Shown: positions 11,201 to 21,387 of the stretch, piece by piece
Position numbering within the stretch: the stretch's first letter is position 1
Layout: the number at the start of each line of letters is the position of its first letter
Source of the DNA: Panicum virgatum
Lineage: Eukaryota > Streptophyta > Magnoliopsida > Poales > Poaceae
Length of the DNA stretch: 64,000 nucleotides
Assembly: GCF_016808335.1 (NCBI RefSeq)
Contig: NC_053149.1
Span: 26,657,339 to 26,721,338 of the forward strand
Direction: 5' to 3'
Notes under the pieces: generated by a model
The model's database searches: none
Told to the model about the DNA's origin: nothing
What the model saw: only the letters and a program-made list of their open reading frames with translations
Position numbers and translations under genes: made by a program

Positions 11201-11890
11201 TTATGGACAAGGACAATTTATTCAGAACTCTACATATTTCAAATCAAAGGTGTATGAACAATGATTATCATAAAGCAGCTTAAGAACAGAATCGTGTGGT
11301 ATTTGAGGGATTCAGGTCAAGGTTGACATTATTGTTTTCCCATCTGAGTTCTAATCTTTCAAAAAACATCTGAGTTCTTACTTATTGGAAGAACTTTTAC
11401 ATCAAATTAATATAGGACATACACTTCGTTGAAATATATATTAGTTTTCTGTCTGGCTTGTGCGTTCATTATTGTTGTCTTCCAGTACTATGTTTTTTTT
11501 TCTCGTGGGTTACATCTTTAATGTGTTCTTGTGCATTTCTAATAATGCAAAAACTTCACAAAAGGTATGAACAGTACCACAACCGTTCTTTACAACAACC
11601 AACAGTTCCACAGCCATTCTTTACAACAACCATGCAAAAAAAAAGACCATGACATATTGACATGCAACCAAAAGGAATTGAAAGATAGTTTTACAATGCC
11701 CTTACAGAAGATACCATACCACATATAGTTGAAGATGACATAGGAGTATCCTTATTGGTCTACGGAATGAATTGAAAGAAACATAAGATTACATTCAAAG
11801 TACAGAACCCTGATAAGAAACTATGACAAACAATTTATTGATCGATTTCCTGCAATCATGCCAACAAGAGCATCATTTCAATCTTTGATT
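8235..11890. other. 3.7 kb without a recognisable gene or element
   Basis: Only short scattered frames are present, for example a 112-codon frame at 9096-9434. None has a recognisable domain or consistent codon use. No LTR ends, CACTA ends or RNA genes were seen. It is the longest stretch in the window that does not look like a recent transposon, so it may be old decayed repeats or single-copy intergenic DNA. Confidence 0.3.
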
Positions 11891-12163
11891 CTAATAACGT
11901 TTTTTAGTGCACTTCTTAGAGTCCACTTCTTCTTCGTCAGATGGCTCAGACTCAGACCAGTTTACCTTGCGACGACGGAAAGATGCAAACCGCCGGACCG
12001 CAACTCCTACCCTCTTCCAAAGCAGCCGCATCTTCCTCCTCTTCTTGGATCCCTGGTGGTTGGATCCTCCAGACTCAGCACCACTCCCGGTGGCTGCAGC
12101 ATTAGAGACTGTCCCGTTGGCCGCAGATTCATCACCGGCCCTGATACCTTGGGTTGTGGACAT
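11891..12163 (-). CDS. Candidate small hypothetical protein (90 aa)
   Basis: An ATG-started frame of 90 codons on the minus strand. The N-terminal third is rich in Ala, Gly and Ser. The middle (about residues 38-67) is strongly basic with two clusters (KKRRK and RRFASFRRRK), nuclear-localisation style. The C-terminal part is acidic with SESEPSDEEE, casein-kinase-like, and ends KKCTKKRY. Upstream on the same strand is a GA-rich leader and a TATA-like TTTATAAT about 80 bases before the ATG (near 12240). It is not part of any transposon I recognise. The family is unknown. It could be one exon of a longer gene or a chance frame. Confidence 0.35.
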   Translation of the reverse strand: MSTTQGIRAGDESAANGTVSNAAATGSGAESGGSNHQGSKKRRKMRLLWKRVGVAVRRFASFRRRKVNWSESEPSDEEEVDSKKCTKKRY

Positions 12164-12996
12164 GGTGTGCCCTTCTCCCCCTCTCTTATTTCTCCCTCAA
12201 ACGCGCAGCTATATGCCTCACTCAGTGGAGAACTCGTGATTATAAAGACAAAGTTACCTAGTGGTTGGCATGAACTGATAGCTGGTATTTACTCAACTCC
12301 ACTGGCATTTGTTGGTTAGCTCAACGGTATGTATATAGACAGTCAATAATTCCGTCTACACTCAAGTGCATGCAGCCAAAAAAAAGATGGGCATAGAGAA
12401 CACAATTAAATCAATCTTTACTACCCCTTCCTCTACTTCTCTTGTTGTTCCATCAATAATGCAGAAATAGTTTTTTGCACAGCAACCAATCCACCAGAGG
12501 AGTTTATAACAGAACTCTGTTACTCCTAGTTTAATTGAAATTCAATAAATTTCCAGCAATCTGGACAACAAAAATGCTCAATAAGTGATTGTCGAATTTT
12601 CAGATGGCAATCAGATTTCATGCTCTTAGTTTGAATTAGTTAATTGTATAACAAAGTGTTTAGTAAAACTACACGTTCTAGAATCCGAAATTTTTACTTC
12701 TAAAGAAATAATCAAGATAAAATAGCTTGAACTAGCCTTTCTAAGCACTACTACAAAAATGATTTGCAGGGACGCGCTATTTTTTTTATAGAGGCAGCTG
12801 AATGGAGGTAAAAAATTTGAAAAAAAATCCCATGTCTTTTTAAGCTTTTTGTCAAGTTTTAAGGCTCAAATGGAGGTCTCTTGCATCTAAGTAGATCTAA
12901 GATCTCCATAGTGTGGATTTGACGTTTAGGGCTCCATTTGCCATAAACTTTTGGATGGAGTTAGGTTATATTAGTGGGAGAATAAAATTATGTAAT

Positions 12997-13576
12997 TGTT
13001 GACGCCTTTTACGGATCAACATACGAATGCACTAGATCGTGCGGTGCGAGAAAGAGCTTGATGCAGCTCTTCCTGCGTGGAGCGGTCAGACCGATCTATG
13101 GGACCGGTCAGACCGGCCGCCGATGAGAATCGGCGACGGCTTGCGAACGCTAACCCGGGAGGGACCCCGTCAGGGTAGGCGCACGTAGGGTTGTTCTAGG
13201 ATCGACAGGCCACCTAGAATTCCTTCAGACGTCGCGGAGAAGAAGGAAGAACAGCAGACGGAGGTTGAGAAAGCTAGGGTTTGGAGAAAAGGTGAAAAGT
13301 AGAGTTTGTATTGATTTTGTTCGATTGGATACCCTCAATCGGCCGTGACCCTTTATATTTATAGGGTGGGGTGGACCTATCTTGCAAGGAATCCCTATTA
13401 CAGATCTAGATCTACAAAAATCCTTATTTGACTCGGACTCCTCCTAGACCGATCAGACAGGTCGGACCTACTGGTCAGACCGGTCGGTTCCTGCCGGACA
13501 GGCCACAGTGCTTCGACCGGTCAGACCACTCATTCAGACTGGTCAGACCGGTTGGTGCCAATTTTGGCTGTCAACA
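12997..13576 (-). repeat. 3' LTR of Tat-1
   Basis: 580 bp, TG...CA. It is longer than the partner LTR (518 bp), chiefly because it has more copies of the GACCGGTCAGACC motif at 13440-13555. The TATA-like block 'tttatatttatag' lies near 13350, read on the minus strand. Confidence 0.9.
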
Positions 13577-13598
13577 TATGCTCCCCTATTTTTTTTGG
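13577..13598 (-). other. Polypurine tract of Tat-1
   Basis: Next to the 3' LTR the minus strand reads AAAAAAAATAGGGGAGCATA, the plus-strand priming site expected here. Confidence 0.7.
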
Positions 13599-13724
13599 TA
13601 AAGTTTGCTTGCCGAAAAATATTCTTCTAAGCCAAAATTGTCTAAGGGCGATGATTATCATTACATTGGCCATTATTTGTGCTAAGGGCGATAAGTAATT
13701 ATCGGCCATAACTTGCTCGAATCA

Positions 13725-16425
13725 AGTTGATGTTGAAACAACTTGTTTGGGCTGCCACACCATCTTCATTGTTGCTGACGTCTTTGGCACGACCTCCACT
13801 TGTTGCTCCATTACCTCCTTCTTGCGCATACGTTGCAGTCTTCGCTTCTGAGTGTGCGTCAAGCCTGAAGGGCACCACCTCGGCTGTAAATATTTTGAAT
13901 CTTGCCTTGCATCCTTCTCATCCGCCTTGCTGCAATCAACATCTTGTTGGTCCAGATTATTGCTAGCAACAATCGGTCTTCGTGGCAATGCATGATTTGG
14001 ATACATAGGAGGATATTAAATATAATATGACTGCATATGCATCCTACTATAATCCATAGGTGTATAAAAGTAAGGGTACCAGCAATACCATGGAGCAATC
14101 GGTCCACTAGATGAAGTATAATTATCTTGACTCGATTGCTCTTGATGTTTCGATGATGATTCTGTACCCTTTGCTTCGCTTGGTCGCCTCTTCTGTCTCT
14201 GAGCACTCTCTTCCTTCTCATATTTAGCCAAGAGTTCCTTAAAACTCAGCCTTGTCTTGATTTTGGAGGAGTTCCCAGATTTACTGGGCACACCGGTCAG
14301 ACCAGTCCCATGACCGGTCAGACCGGTCGAACTGGTCAGACCGCCGCTGTGGCCGGTCAGATCAGTCGACTTGTTGTCGGCCTTCTTCTTCTTGTCTTGC
14401 CCCCCCGAGTGGTTTTGCGCCTTGAGGGGTCTTCTGTGTCAGCTTTTTTTCAGGTCTTTCATCACCAATAACTACATTCTTCCCCTTTGTTGATTCGGGT
14501 TGACTCGGCCGAACTAGCACTTTAGAATTATTCAATTCCAACATATGCATCGGGAAAGGATTTTGATCAATCTGCATAGTTGGAATAACCAATCGTCCTT
14601 CATTAATGGCCGATTGAATTTGCCTACGCAATACATTATAATCATTGGTGGCATGTGAGAAAGTATTATAAAATTTGCAATATGCTCGCCGCTTCAACTC
14701 TTCAAGCGGCGGTAGAGTATGTGACATCTTGACATATCCAATCCTATATAACTCATCAAATATCCTCTCGCACTTGGATACATCAAAAGTAAATTTTTCA
14801 TCTTGCCGATTTTTGTGAATCGGCTTAAGAGCCGAACAAGTAAATGGTTTGGCCTGAGATGACCAAACAAACTCAGCAGTATATACATCTTTAGACTCAT
14901 TGTCTGAACAATCTGAATTGCAATCTAAAGCATGCACACTAGAACGATGATGTCTATGAGACTCTTGAGACTCTTTGCTTCGGCTTTCTATAGCCAAAGC
15001 CCTTTGATGCACCTGAGTGACAATAAAGAAATCATAGCCCTCTAATATTTCTTTAATATGAGAGCGTAAGCCATTAAAAGCCAAATCAGCTAAGTCTTTT
15101 TCTGCAATATTCACACTAAAGCATCGATTTTTTTGTATTGCGGAATCGTCTAATGTAATCATTGACAGATTCATCACGCGGTTGTCTAACCGATGTCAAG
15201 TGAGACAATTTAAGCTCATCATGCCCACAGAAAAAGTGCTCATGGAACTTCTGCTCTAATTGTTCCCATGAGCCAATAGAATTAGGTGCCAAAGATGAAA
15301 ACCATGAGAAAGTGGTTCCAGTTAAAGATAAAGAAAATAAACACACTTTCAACTCGTTTATTGAACCAGCTTCTCCTAATTGGGCAAGATACTGACTAAT
15401 ATGCTCAAAAGTACTCCTAGTATCTTCACCACTGAATTTAACAAACTCAGGCAACCTAAAACCAAAAGGGTATGCAACCGAATCAAACGAAGTAGGATAC
15501 GGCTTTTGGTATGTGCGGGTTTTGCTTCTAACATCCACTCCAAAACTTTCTCTAAGCAAATTAGCCAAATCATTCTTATAATCGGCAAGCATTTTGCCAA
15601 AATTACTCGAAGAATTTGGCTGCGTGGATGTAGATTCTTCACGTGGTTTGAAACAAACTGACCGGATGGACCGGTCGGACCGGTCGGTACAACCGGTCGG
15701 ACCGGTCGGTACAACCGGTCGGACTGGTGGGGGGGAATCGGTTTGACCGGACTGGTATATCGGTCTGACCGGTCTCTGCCGGTTTTGCCAGCGCTGTACA
15801 TATCGGTCGAACATCTCATCGGAGATAGGACTGATATGTGGCATTGAGTTCCTGGGGGGTTTTGGTGGTGTATACTGAACAAGCTCGTTTGTTCGGCTAA
15901 TGTTGGCCGAACCGAAATACTCATAATGGGATCAGTGTACGTAGGTGTCACAATTTGACCACTGAAACAATTCATTGGCATCCCATATTGAGGTAGGCTC
16001 GTAGAAGATGCTGCCGCTGGTTGAGGAACATAAAATTCAGAAGTAGAAACAGATGAATGTTCATCGTCTGTTTCTGGTTTCTTACCCGCCGATTCTCTTT
16101 CCTTAGAGCTAAGCCAATTAACCCAATAAACATCACGCTCAGCTAACAATTTCTGAATTTGTTCCATAGTAACACCAGAAGGTGGAGCAGTTGCAGCAGG
16201 TGTTACCTCAGTAGATGCATCTGTGGAGGTAGAAGCGAAGTCGATCTCCTTGATCTTGGTGACTTTGCCGCGTCGATCGACCTTGATACTGGCAAGCACC
16301 GCTAGTAGATCTTCTTCATCGCGCTTCTTCTTGCACTCCTCCAGCAGCAGACGAACTTCCTCTGGAAGATGCTCGTACGTCGAAGGGATGATGTTGTCCA
16401 GGTCGATTTTGGTAGTAGAGCCCAT
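13725..16425 (-). pseudogene. Tat-1 gag, frameshifted
   Basis: Gag begins at ATG 16425 (MGSTTKIDLDNII) and continues through three further frames: 15844-15116, 15177-14362 and 14291-13725. The central frame has the retrotransposon gag core (FSWFSSLAPNSIGSWEQLEQ, then DYIRRFR). The last part has the basic RWCPSGLTHTQKRRLQR segment seen at the C-terminus of Tat-lineage Gag. Frameshifts near 15840 and 15150, and stops near 14300, show decay. Stretches translated as repeated PVRP and PTGPTG come from GACCGGTC arrays embedded in the coding region (14290-14370 and 15660-15790). Confidence 0.75.
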
Positions 16426-16471
16426 CTTTTTCGGGGTAGATTAGATCGGTTTTGCTAACCAAGATCTTTCT

Positions 16472-16489
16472 TCCCCAGAAGAGTTGCCA
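16472..16489 (-). promoter_or_regulatory. Primer binding site of Tat-1
   Basis: Seven bases inside the 5' LTR, the minus strand reads TGGCAACTCTTCTGGGGA. The same position in Tat-2 reads TGGCGACAACGCTGGGGA (61187-61204), so this is the tRNA primer site. The tRNA species was not assigned. Confidence 0.6.
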
Positions 16490-16496
16490 AAAAGTA

Positions 16497-17014
16497 TGTT
16501 GACGCCTTTTACGGATCAACATACGAACGAACTAGATCGTGCGGCGCGAGAAAGAGCTCGATGCAGCTCTTCCTGTGTGGAGCGGTCAGACCGGTCGCTG
16601 GTGAGAATCAGCGACGGCCTACGAACGCTAACCCAGGAGGGACCCCGTCAGGGTAGGCACACGTAGGGTTGTTCTAGGATCGGCAGACCACCTAGAACGC
16701 CTTTAGACGTCGTGGAGACGAAGGAAGAACAGCAGACGGAGGTTAGAAAAGCTAGGGTTTGGAGAAAAGGTAAAAAGTAGAGTTTGTATTGATTTTGTTC
16801 GATTGGATACCCTCAATCAACCGTGACTCTTTTATATTTATAGGGTGGGGTGGACTTATCTCGCAAGGAATCCCTATTACAGATCTAGATCTACAAAAAT
16901 CCTTATTTGACTCGGACTCCTCCTAGACTGGTCAGACCGGTCGGACAGGACACAGTGCTTCGACCGGTCAGACCGCTCGGTTAGACCGGTTAGTGCCAAT
17001 TTTGGCTGTCAACA
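16497..17014 (-). repeat. 5' LTR of Tat-1
   Basis: 518 bp, TG...CA. Read on the minus strand, the ACCGGTC repeats at 16928-16995 come first, then the TATA block at 16830-16842 (CTATAAATATAAA), then the leader with a further GACCGGTC near 16575. Confidence 0.9.
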
Positions 17015-17307
17015 GTAATCATTTGGACTCAAATCTTTATATTTTAGCCACATTTCTAAGTGAACAATTTCCTAGATCCATGGAGGAGATAGAAGATTTT
17101 TTCTGTATTTACACATGTTTGATAGTTTTTATCAATATTTAGTGGTACAATAATAGGTTAGATTTTGATTTTTTGGTTAGTACGTGTTAAATTGACGTTT
17201 TCCAATATCTAGGCATATATGAAAAATATATATTTACATATCATTTCTTTGCAAAATTATTGAAGCGATTGTTTTAATCTATTTAAACCATTTTTTGTTA
17301 TTTAGAG

Positions 17308-17646
17308 ATGGATAGAATATGGATGTACAAATCACAAAGGACGGATTCCTATTTTCTTGGAGAACTTAATAAATTCAATAAAGTTGTGGGAAACCAAGCT
17401 AAAACTGAGAAGACACAGGGGATACCTTGCCCATGCAAAACCTGCAAGAATATAAGAGTATTTAGTTACACAACTACAATCGGATCGTATGTTTCAGTGG
17501 GTGGTTTTGTTGAGAATTACATGATTTGGACGTATCATGGCGAGAAAGCACCCCCTCCGACGGAGAATCCATTGGATGAAATCATAGAAGACATTGAGAT
17601 TGATATATTGTTTGCTGATTATGATAATTTTGATGAGGGTGGTAGC
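17308..17646 (+). pseudogene. CACTA transposase-associated domain (truncated)
   Basis: The frame starting MDRIWMYKSQR matches the N-terminal domain found in En/Spm-type CACTA proteins (Transpos_assoc family). It has the MDRxWMY start, an internal IPCPCKTCKN cysteine motif at about residues 39-48, a GGFVENYMIWTYHGE end typical of the domain, and an acidic tail. The domain looks complete, but the reading frame is cut after about 113 codons by the insertion at 17647, so the DDE transposase that should follow is missing. It is part of the CACTA element that begins at 12746. Confidence 0.75.
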
Positions 17647-17859
17647 TGTAACACCCCACCCCCAACAGCGTACACATAGCACCTCACTTATGCTTTCGTC
17701 CCCGCTTCGCATGAAAGGGTTAATCGAAGGTGCTATAGCGGGGGGACAAAGGCTTATAAGTTGACATCACCCTTGATCAACTAGCAATGTGATACTAAAC
17801 TCGTGCACACCATGCTCATGGCCCACTACTGGGACGAAACAAATGGGTCCGGTGTCACA
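17647..17859 (-). mobile_element. TRIM-like small LTR segment (213 bp)
   Basis: It begins TGTAACACCCC and ends GGTCCGGTGTCACA. It shares 'gctttcgtccccgcttcgc' and its end with the 283-bp mini LTR at 33149-33431 ('gctttcgtcctcgcttcac', then CTGTCACA). The bases after it (17860-17885), read on the minus strand, give a Gypsy-style polypurine context (GACGTCGGGTTCTTTGAGG). A matching second LTR is not found: at the expected place, 18068, a different and longer LTR begins. It interrupts the CACTA coding frame. Confidence 0.45.
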
Positions 17860-18052
17860 CACCCCCCTCAAAGAACCCGACGTCCTCGTCGGTCCAACTC
17901 ACCCACACGGGTGTCTAGGACCACCCCCTCTTGGCGCACGCCCGTACCTACAGTGCTGGCACCATATGTCATGCCGTGTGTCCCATCCGGGCCCACACGC
18001 GCCATGCACCATATGCCCGCACACTGACCCGTATGCGCAACCGCAAGGGTCG

Positions 18053-18064
18053 GCTCCGATACCA
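18053..18064 (-). promoter_or_regulatory. Primer binding site of the host Gypsy element
   Basis: The minus strand reads TGGTATCGGAGC, one base away from the initiator-Met primer site TGGTATCAGAGC, three bases inside the LTR end at 18068. Confidence 0.65.
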
Positions 18065-18660
18065 CTCTGTCACACTCGATTTTTTAAAGAAAACCAAATA
18101 CATAACTATATGTATACCATGATCAAGTTCCATACATATAGTGATGTCATTATGATATAATGTGCAATATTGTCACGTAAAAGAGACTTACAATGATTAA
18201 AAGGTCTATCAGAGATACACATCTTCAACTGGAAACGACGGCTCCACACTTCACAGGCAATCGATCGGGGGTTGCGTGCGCCTAGAACTCGCAACATATT
18301 TAGCAGACTTCATAGCAACTTTCCCGTGTGAGCAGGTTTTAGCAAGGGTGAGTACATGTCATACTCAGCAAGTATATTAAGGAATAAATGACATGCAAGG
18401 CTAGATCAAGGATAAAGGTTGGCTGAATAAAGCGGTAAAGCATTTTAATAACAGTTGAATAAATAACATTACTACATAAGTGTATCCAATCCCACATTCA
18501 TGAAAAGAAATTGATAACTGAAGTAGTAAATAAACCTTAAAACAATTGAGTAACTGAATTAGACCATGATTTCAATTAAGTAGACATGTGAGAGTCTGAG
18601 CCGCTCTTGACCGTGAACATGACTGATATATCAGTTTTTACTCTGCAGAGGTTATACACT

Positions 18661-20084
18661 TGAAAGTGATCGGATCGTGCTCTAGCCTAAGAGGGGGAGG
18701 GGGTGAATTAGGCAGCTTAAAACCTTAACCTATGGCTCCAACTAATTGCACAATATTAAACTAAAACATGCTATCTATATGTGCAACTACGGTTCTTCTA
18801 GTGTGAAACCCCTATCCCAAAAGAGTTTAGCAACTTATAGCCTTTCCTATCAAGAAACTACTCTACGAAAGTAAAGGCACACAAGAATTGCTAATATAAA
18901 ATGTGGAAACATAAAGAGCGAGATAGGAGGAAGCAAACTCTCGATGCGGGTGTTTATCCCGTGGTTCGGTTAGCCACAAAGGCACACCTACATCCACGTT
19001 GTTGAAGCACTCACTAAGAGTATTGCTTCTCGGCAATCAAGTCTCTTCCGTGGACAACACCACGGTGACCTTGATCCCAATTTCCACTAAGGAGCTTCTC
19101 CACAAGGGATGGGGGTCTCCACATCCCCCGCACAAGATCGTCCACACCGCTCCACACCAAGTTGGAGGGCCGTTAACGTTGCCGGCAAGACTCAAAGCTC
19201 CAAGGGGCTGGCGCACCAAGATATCTTCTTGGTTCACTAAAGAACCACAGCACAAAGGCTCAAAGCCCTGCTCTCTCACTCTCTAAAGAGCTAACCTAGA
19301 ACTAACACTCTCAAATGTGTGCTAAGGACTAAAGATATGATCACTAAACTCTTGGATGGCTTGGAGATGTTCTTGGGTGTGAGTGTGATGTTCCTGAACT
19401 CCAGCAAACTTCAAATGACTGGGGGAGTCCATATATATAGGCCACCAAGTCCATAGAGCCGTTACTAGCCGTTATCCACTTTTCTGCGAGGGCACCGGTT
19501 GCACCGGTGATAGGGCACCGGTGTAACCGGTCACTCACAGCTCTGAGCTAGCCGTTGGCCCTCTGACAATGCCACCGGTTAGACTGGTCTAATGCACCAA
19601 TGATACACCGGTTCATCCGGTCCTGAACCTTTTCTCCTTAGCCTCCGTGTAATTGCACCGGTGCTTTACTCCGGTGGGGCACCGGTGTGTTCGGTCCTGA
19701 AAACTCGCGTGCTGGCCACTTGACATGCTCTCTGGTCAATGCTTCTACTTGACATCACCAGAGCATCCGGTGAGGCTTGCTTCTCTCCACGTGGCCTAGG
19801 CATTGCATGGCCCAATGCACCGGTCATAGGCACTGGTGTATCCGAAGCCTACCCGATAGACCGGTGCTAGGTCACTAGTGCAACCGGTGCTACTGAATTA
19901 TGTAGAACTCGTCCAATTCAACATTTCTTTGAGTTCTTTCTTCGTGTTTTGCTTTACTTGGCCTTTTTTCTTCATCCCTGGGATCTATAATTGTTCACTT
20001 GACAAACTCATTAGTTCCATTGATTGCGGTGTTACTCAATCACCAAAATCACAAAACAATGGCCTAATGGGGCCATTTTCCTTC
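18661..20084 (-). repeat. 3' LTR of Copia-1
   Basis: On the minus strand it starts TGAAGGAAAATGG and ends in GATCACTTTCA. The TATA block CTATATATAT is at 19431-19440. A dense array of CACCGGTG / ACCGGT motifs (about 19491-19885) lies just upstream of it in U3. Confidence 0.88.
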
Positions 20085-21387
20085 AATCTCACCTTTTTTG
20101 GTGATTGATGACAACACAATCAAAGCAAGCATAAATTTTGCAAAAACTAACAAATTGAACTGCTTACACTTGCTTGGATGCTTACCACCATCCAATGTTT
20201 ACTTGGCCTCCCCCTAAATCCATGATTTCCCCCCTTTTCTTCTCCCCATATTTCTCCCCCTTTGGAAGACATTCCTCCCCCTTTGGGAGATGCTTGCTTT
20301 GATCCACATTTCTCCCCCTTTGGAGTCAAATCACCTAAAAAGGCCTTGCAAAATAATATAGCTCAAACGGAAAGTTAGTAGCCTAGGGAGTTAGTCCCAT
20401 GAATCATGATCCAATTGTATGATATCAATGAAGATACCAATTTAGCAATTACTAAGGTGGATCACAAAATATGAAACTTGCATAATATGAGCTAAGCTTT
20501 CGGCAAGTGTGTGCACGAAATGATAATGTGAAAATTAAGTGCACAACTAGACATTTGAATGAGAAAGCTTATATCATATCATGCACGGAGGTAGCTCTAT
20601 AATAACAAAGAAATGACAAAGATACCAAATTAAGGAGTTTTAGACCATGCATACCTCTAGGGGAAATAGTTAGCTTGCATGTACCAAATTGAAAGTCTTG
20701 AAGTGAAGAACACTTGGTACACCAAGGTGAGAAAATATGTGAGCACATAGCCTATGAACTTAGATATGTAAATTTAAGTTCAATAAAACATGGCTCAATA
20801 TGCATGAACGCACACTCCTTTATCTAATCACTCTTATAGAGTTGTTAATTCACATGGAGAGTGAACAACATTCTCTTAGAGTGTTAACTTCTGAAAGAGA
20901 CTATAAAAAATGAACTTGCAAACATGTTAGTCTCAAAATCACAAACCGTAGGATGAGCCCCCCCTAAATGTGTGCATTTAGTGTTTGAATCACCAATCAA
21001 ATGTTTGCACATTATTTTTGACAATCAATGGGAAGTTTACCCTATGGCTTGTGCTCATGGTACACAAATGAAATACATACCTCATGAGGTCCATGTACCA
21101 TGAAGGATAACCTTTTGTAGCTTTCTACACACTTATCAAACCATGTAGGTTGCTCATGGGTTAGATCATGACACAAGCAACCCACCATATATAGCACTAG
21201 GCGATGCAATGCAAACAACCTAGCAAGGGCAATGGAGCTACATGATGATTGAATTGAAATCTAGCTACCACTACCATATGGGGACTTGGGCAACAAATGT
21301 CCAAGATGCGAGCTTGGCTTCTTTAGCTTGAATCTGTCATCTTTTAGTTAGCCAAGCCTCCAAATCCCCCAAAGCCGTTCTTGGGGT
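20085..21387 (-). other. Copia-1 3' untranslated region with repeated polypurine tracts
   Basis: Between the gag stop and the 3' LTR there is no pol and no third ORF. The minus strand has several purine runs of the form AAAGGGGGAG (20215-20320) and the final tract AAAAAAGGTGAGAT next to the LTR (20085-20100). Copia-2 shows the same arrangement after its third ORF. The remainder is AT-rich and non-coding. Confidence 0.6.

Larger units (their letters stand above)
12997..17014 (-). mobile_element. Tat-1: Tat-type Gypsy retrotransposon, gag only
   Basis: It is bounded by LTRs 12997-13576 and 16497-17014, each TGTTGACGCC...GGCTGTCAACA, and flanked by the 5-bp target duplication GTAAT (12992-12996 and 17015-17019). 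A minus-strand primer site, gag and polypurine tract lie between them. The interior is only 2.9 kb. No protease, reverse transcriptase or integrase motif is present in any frame, so it would need proteins from a relative. The target is the 5' part of the CACTA element at 12746. Confidence 0.92.
12746..17646 (+). mobile_element. CACTA element, 5' part, split by a Gypsy element
   Basis: The left end at 12746 reads CACTACTACAAAAATGATTT, a typical CACTA terminus. It continues to 12996, is interrupted by the Tat-type element at 12997-17014, and resumes at 17015. At 17308 it encodes the N-terminal domain that accompanies CACTA transposases. It is cut at 17646 by an LTR-like segment, and the catalytic transposase part and the 3' end are not in the window. 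The orientation follows from the 5' end and the plus-strand coding frame. Confidence 0.7.
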
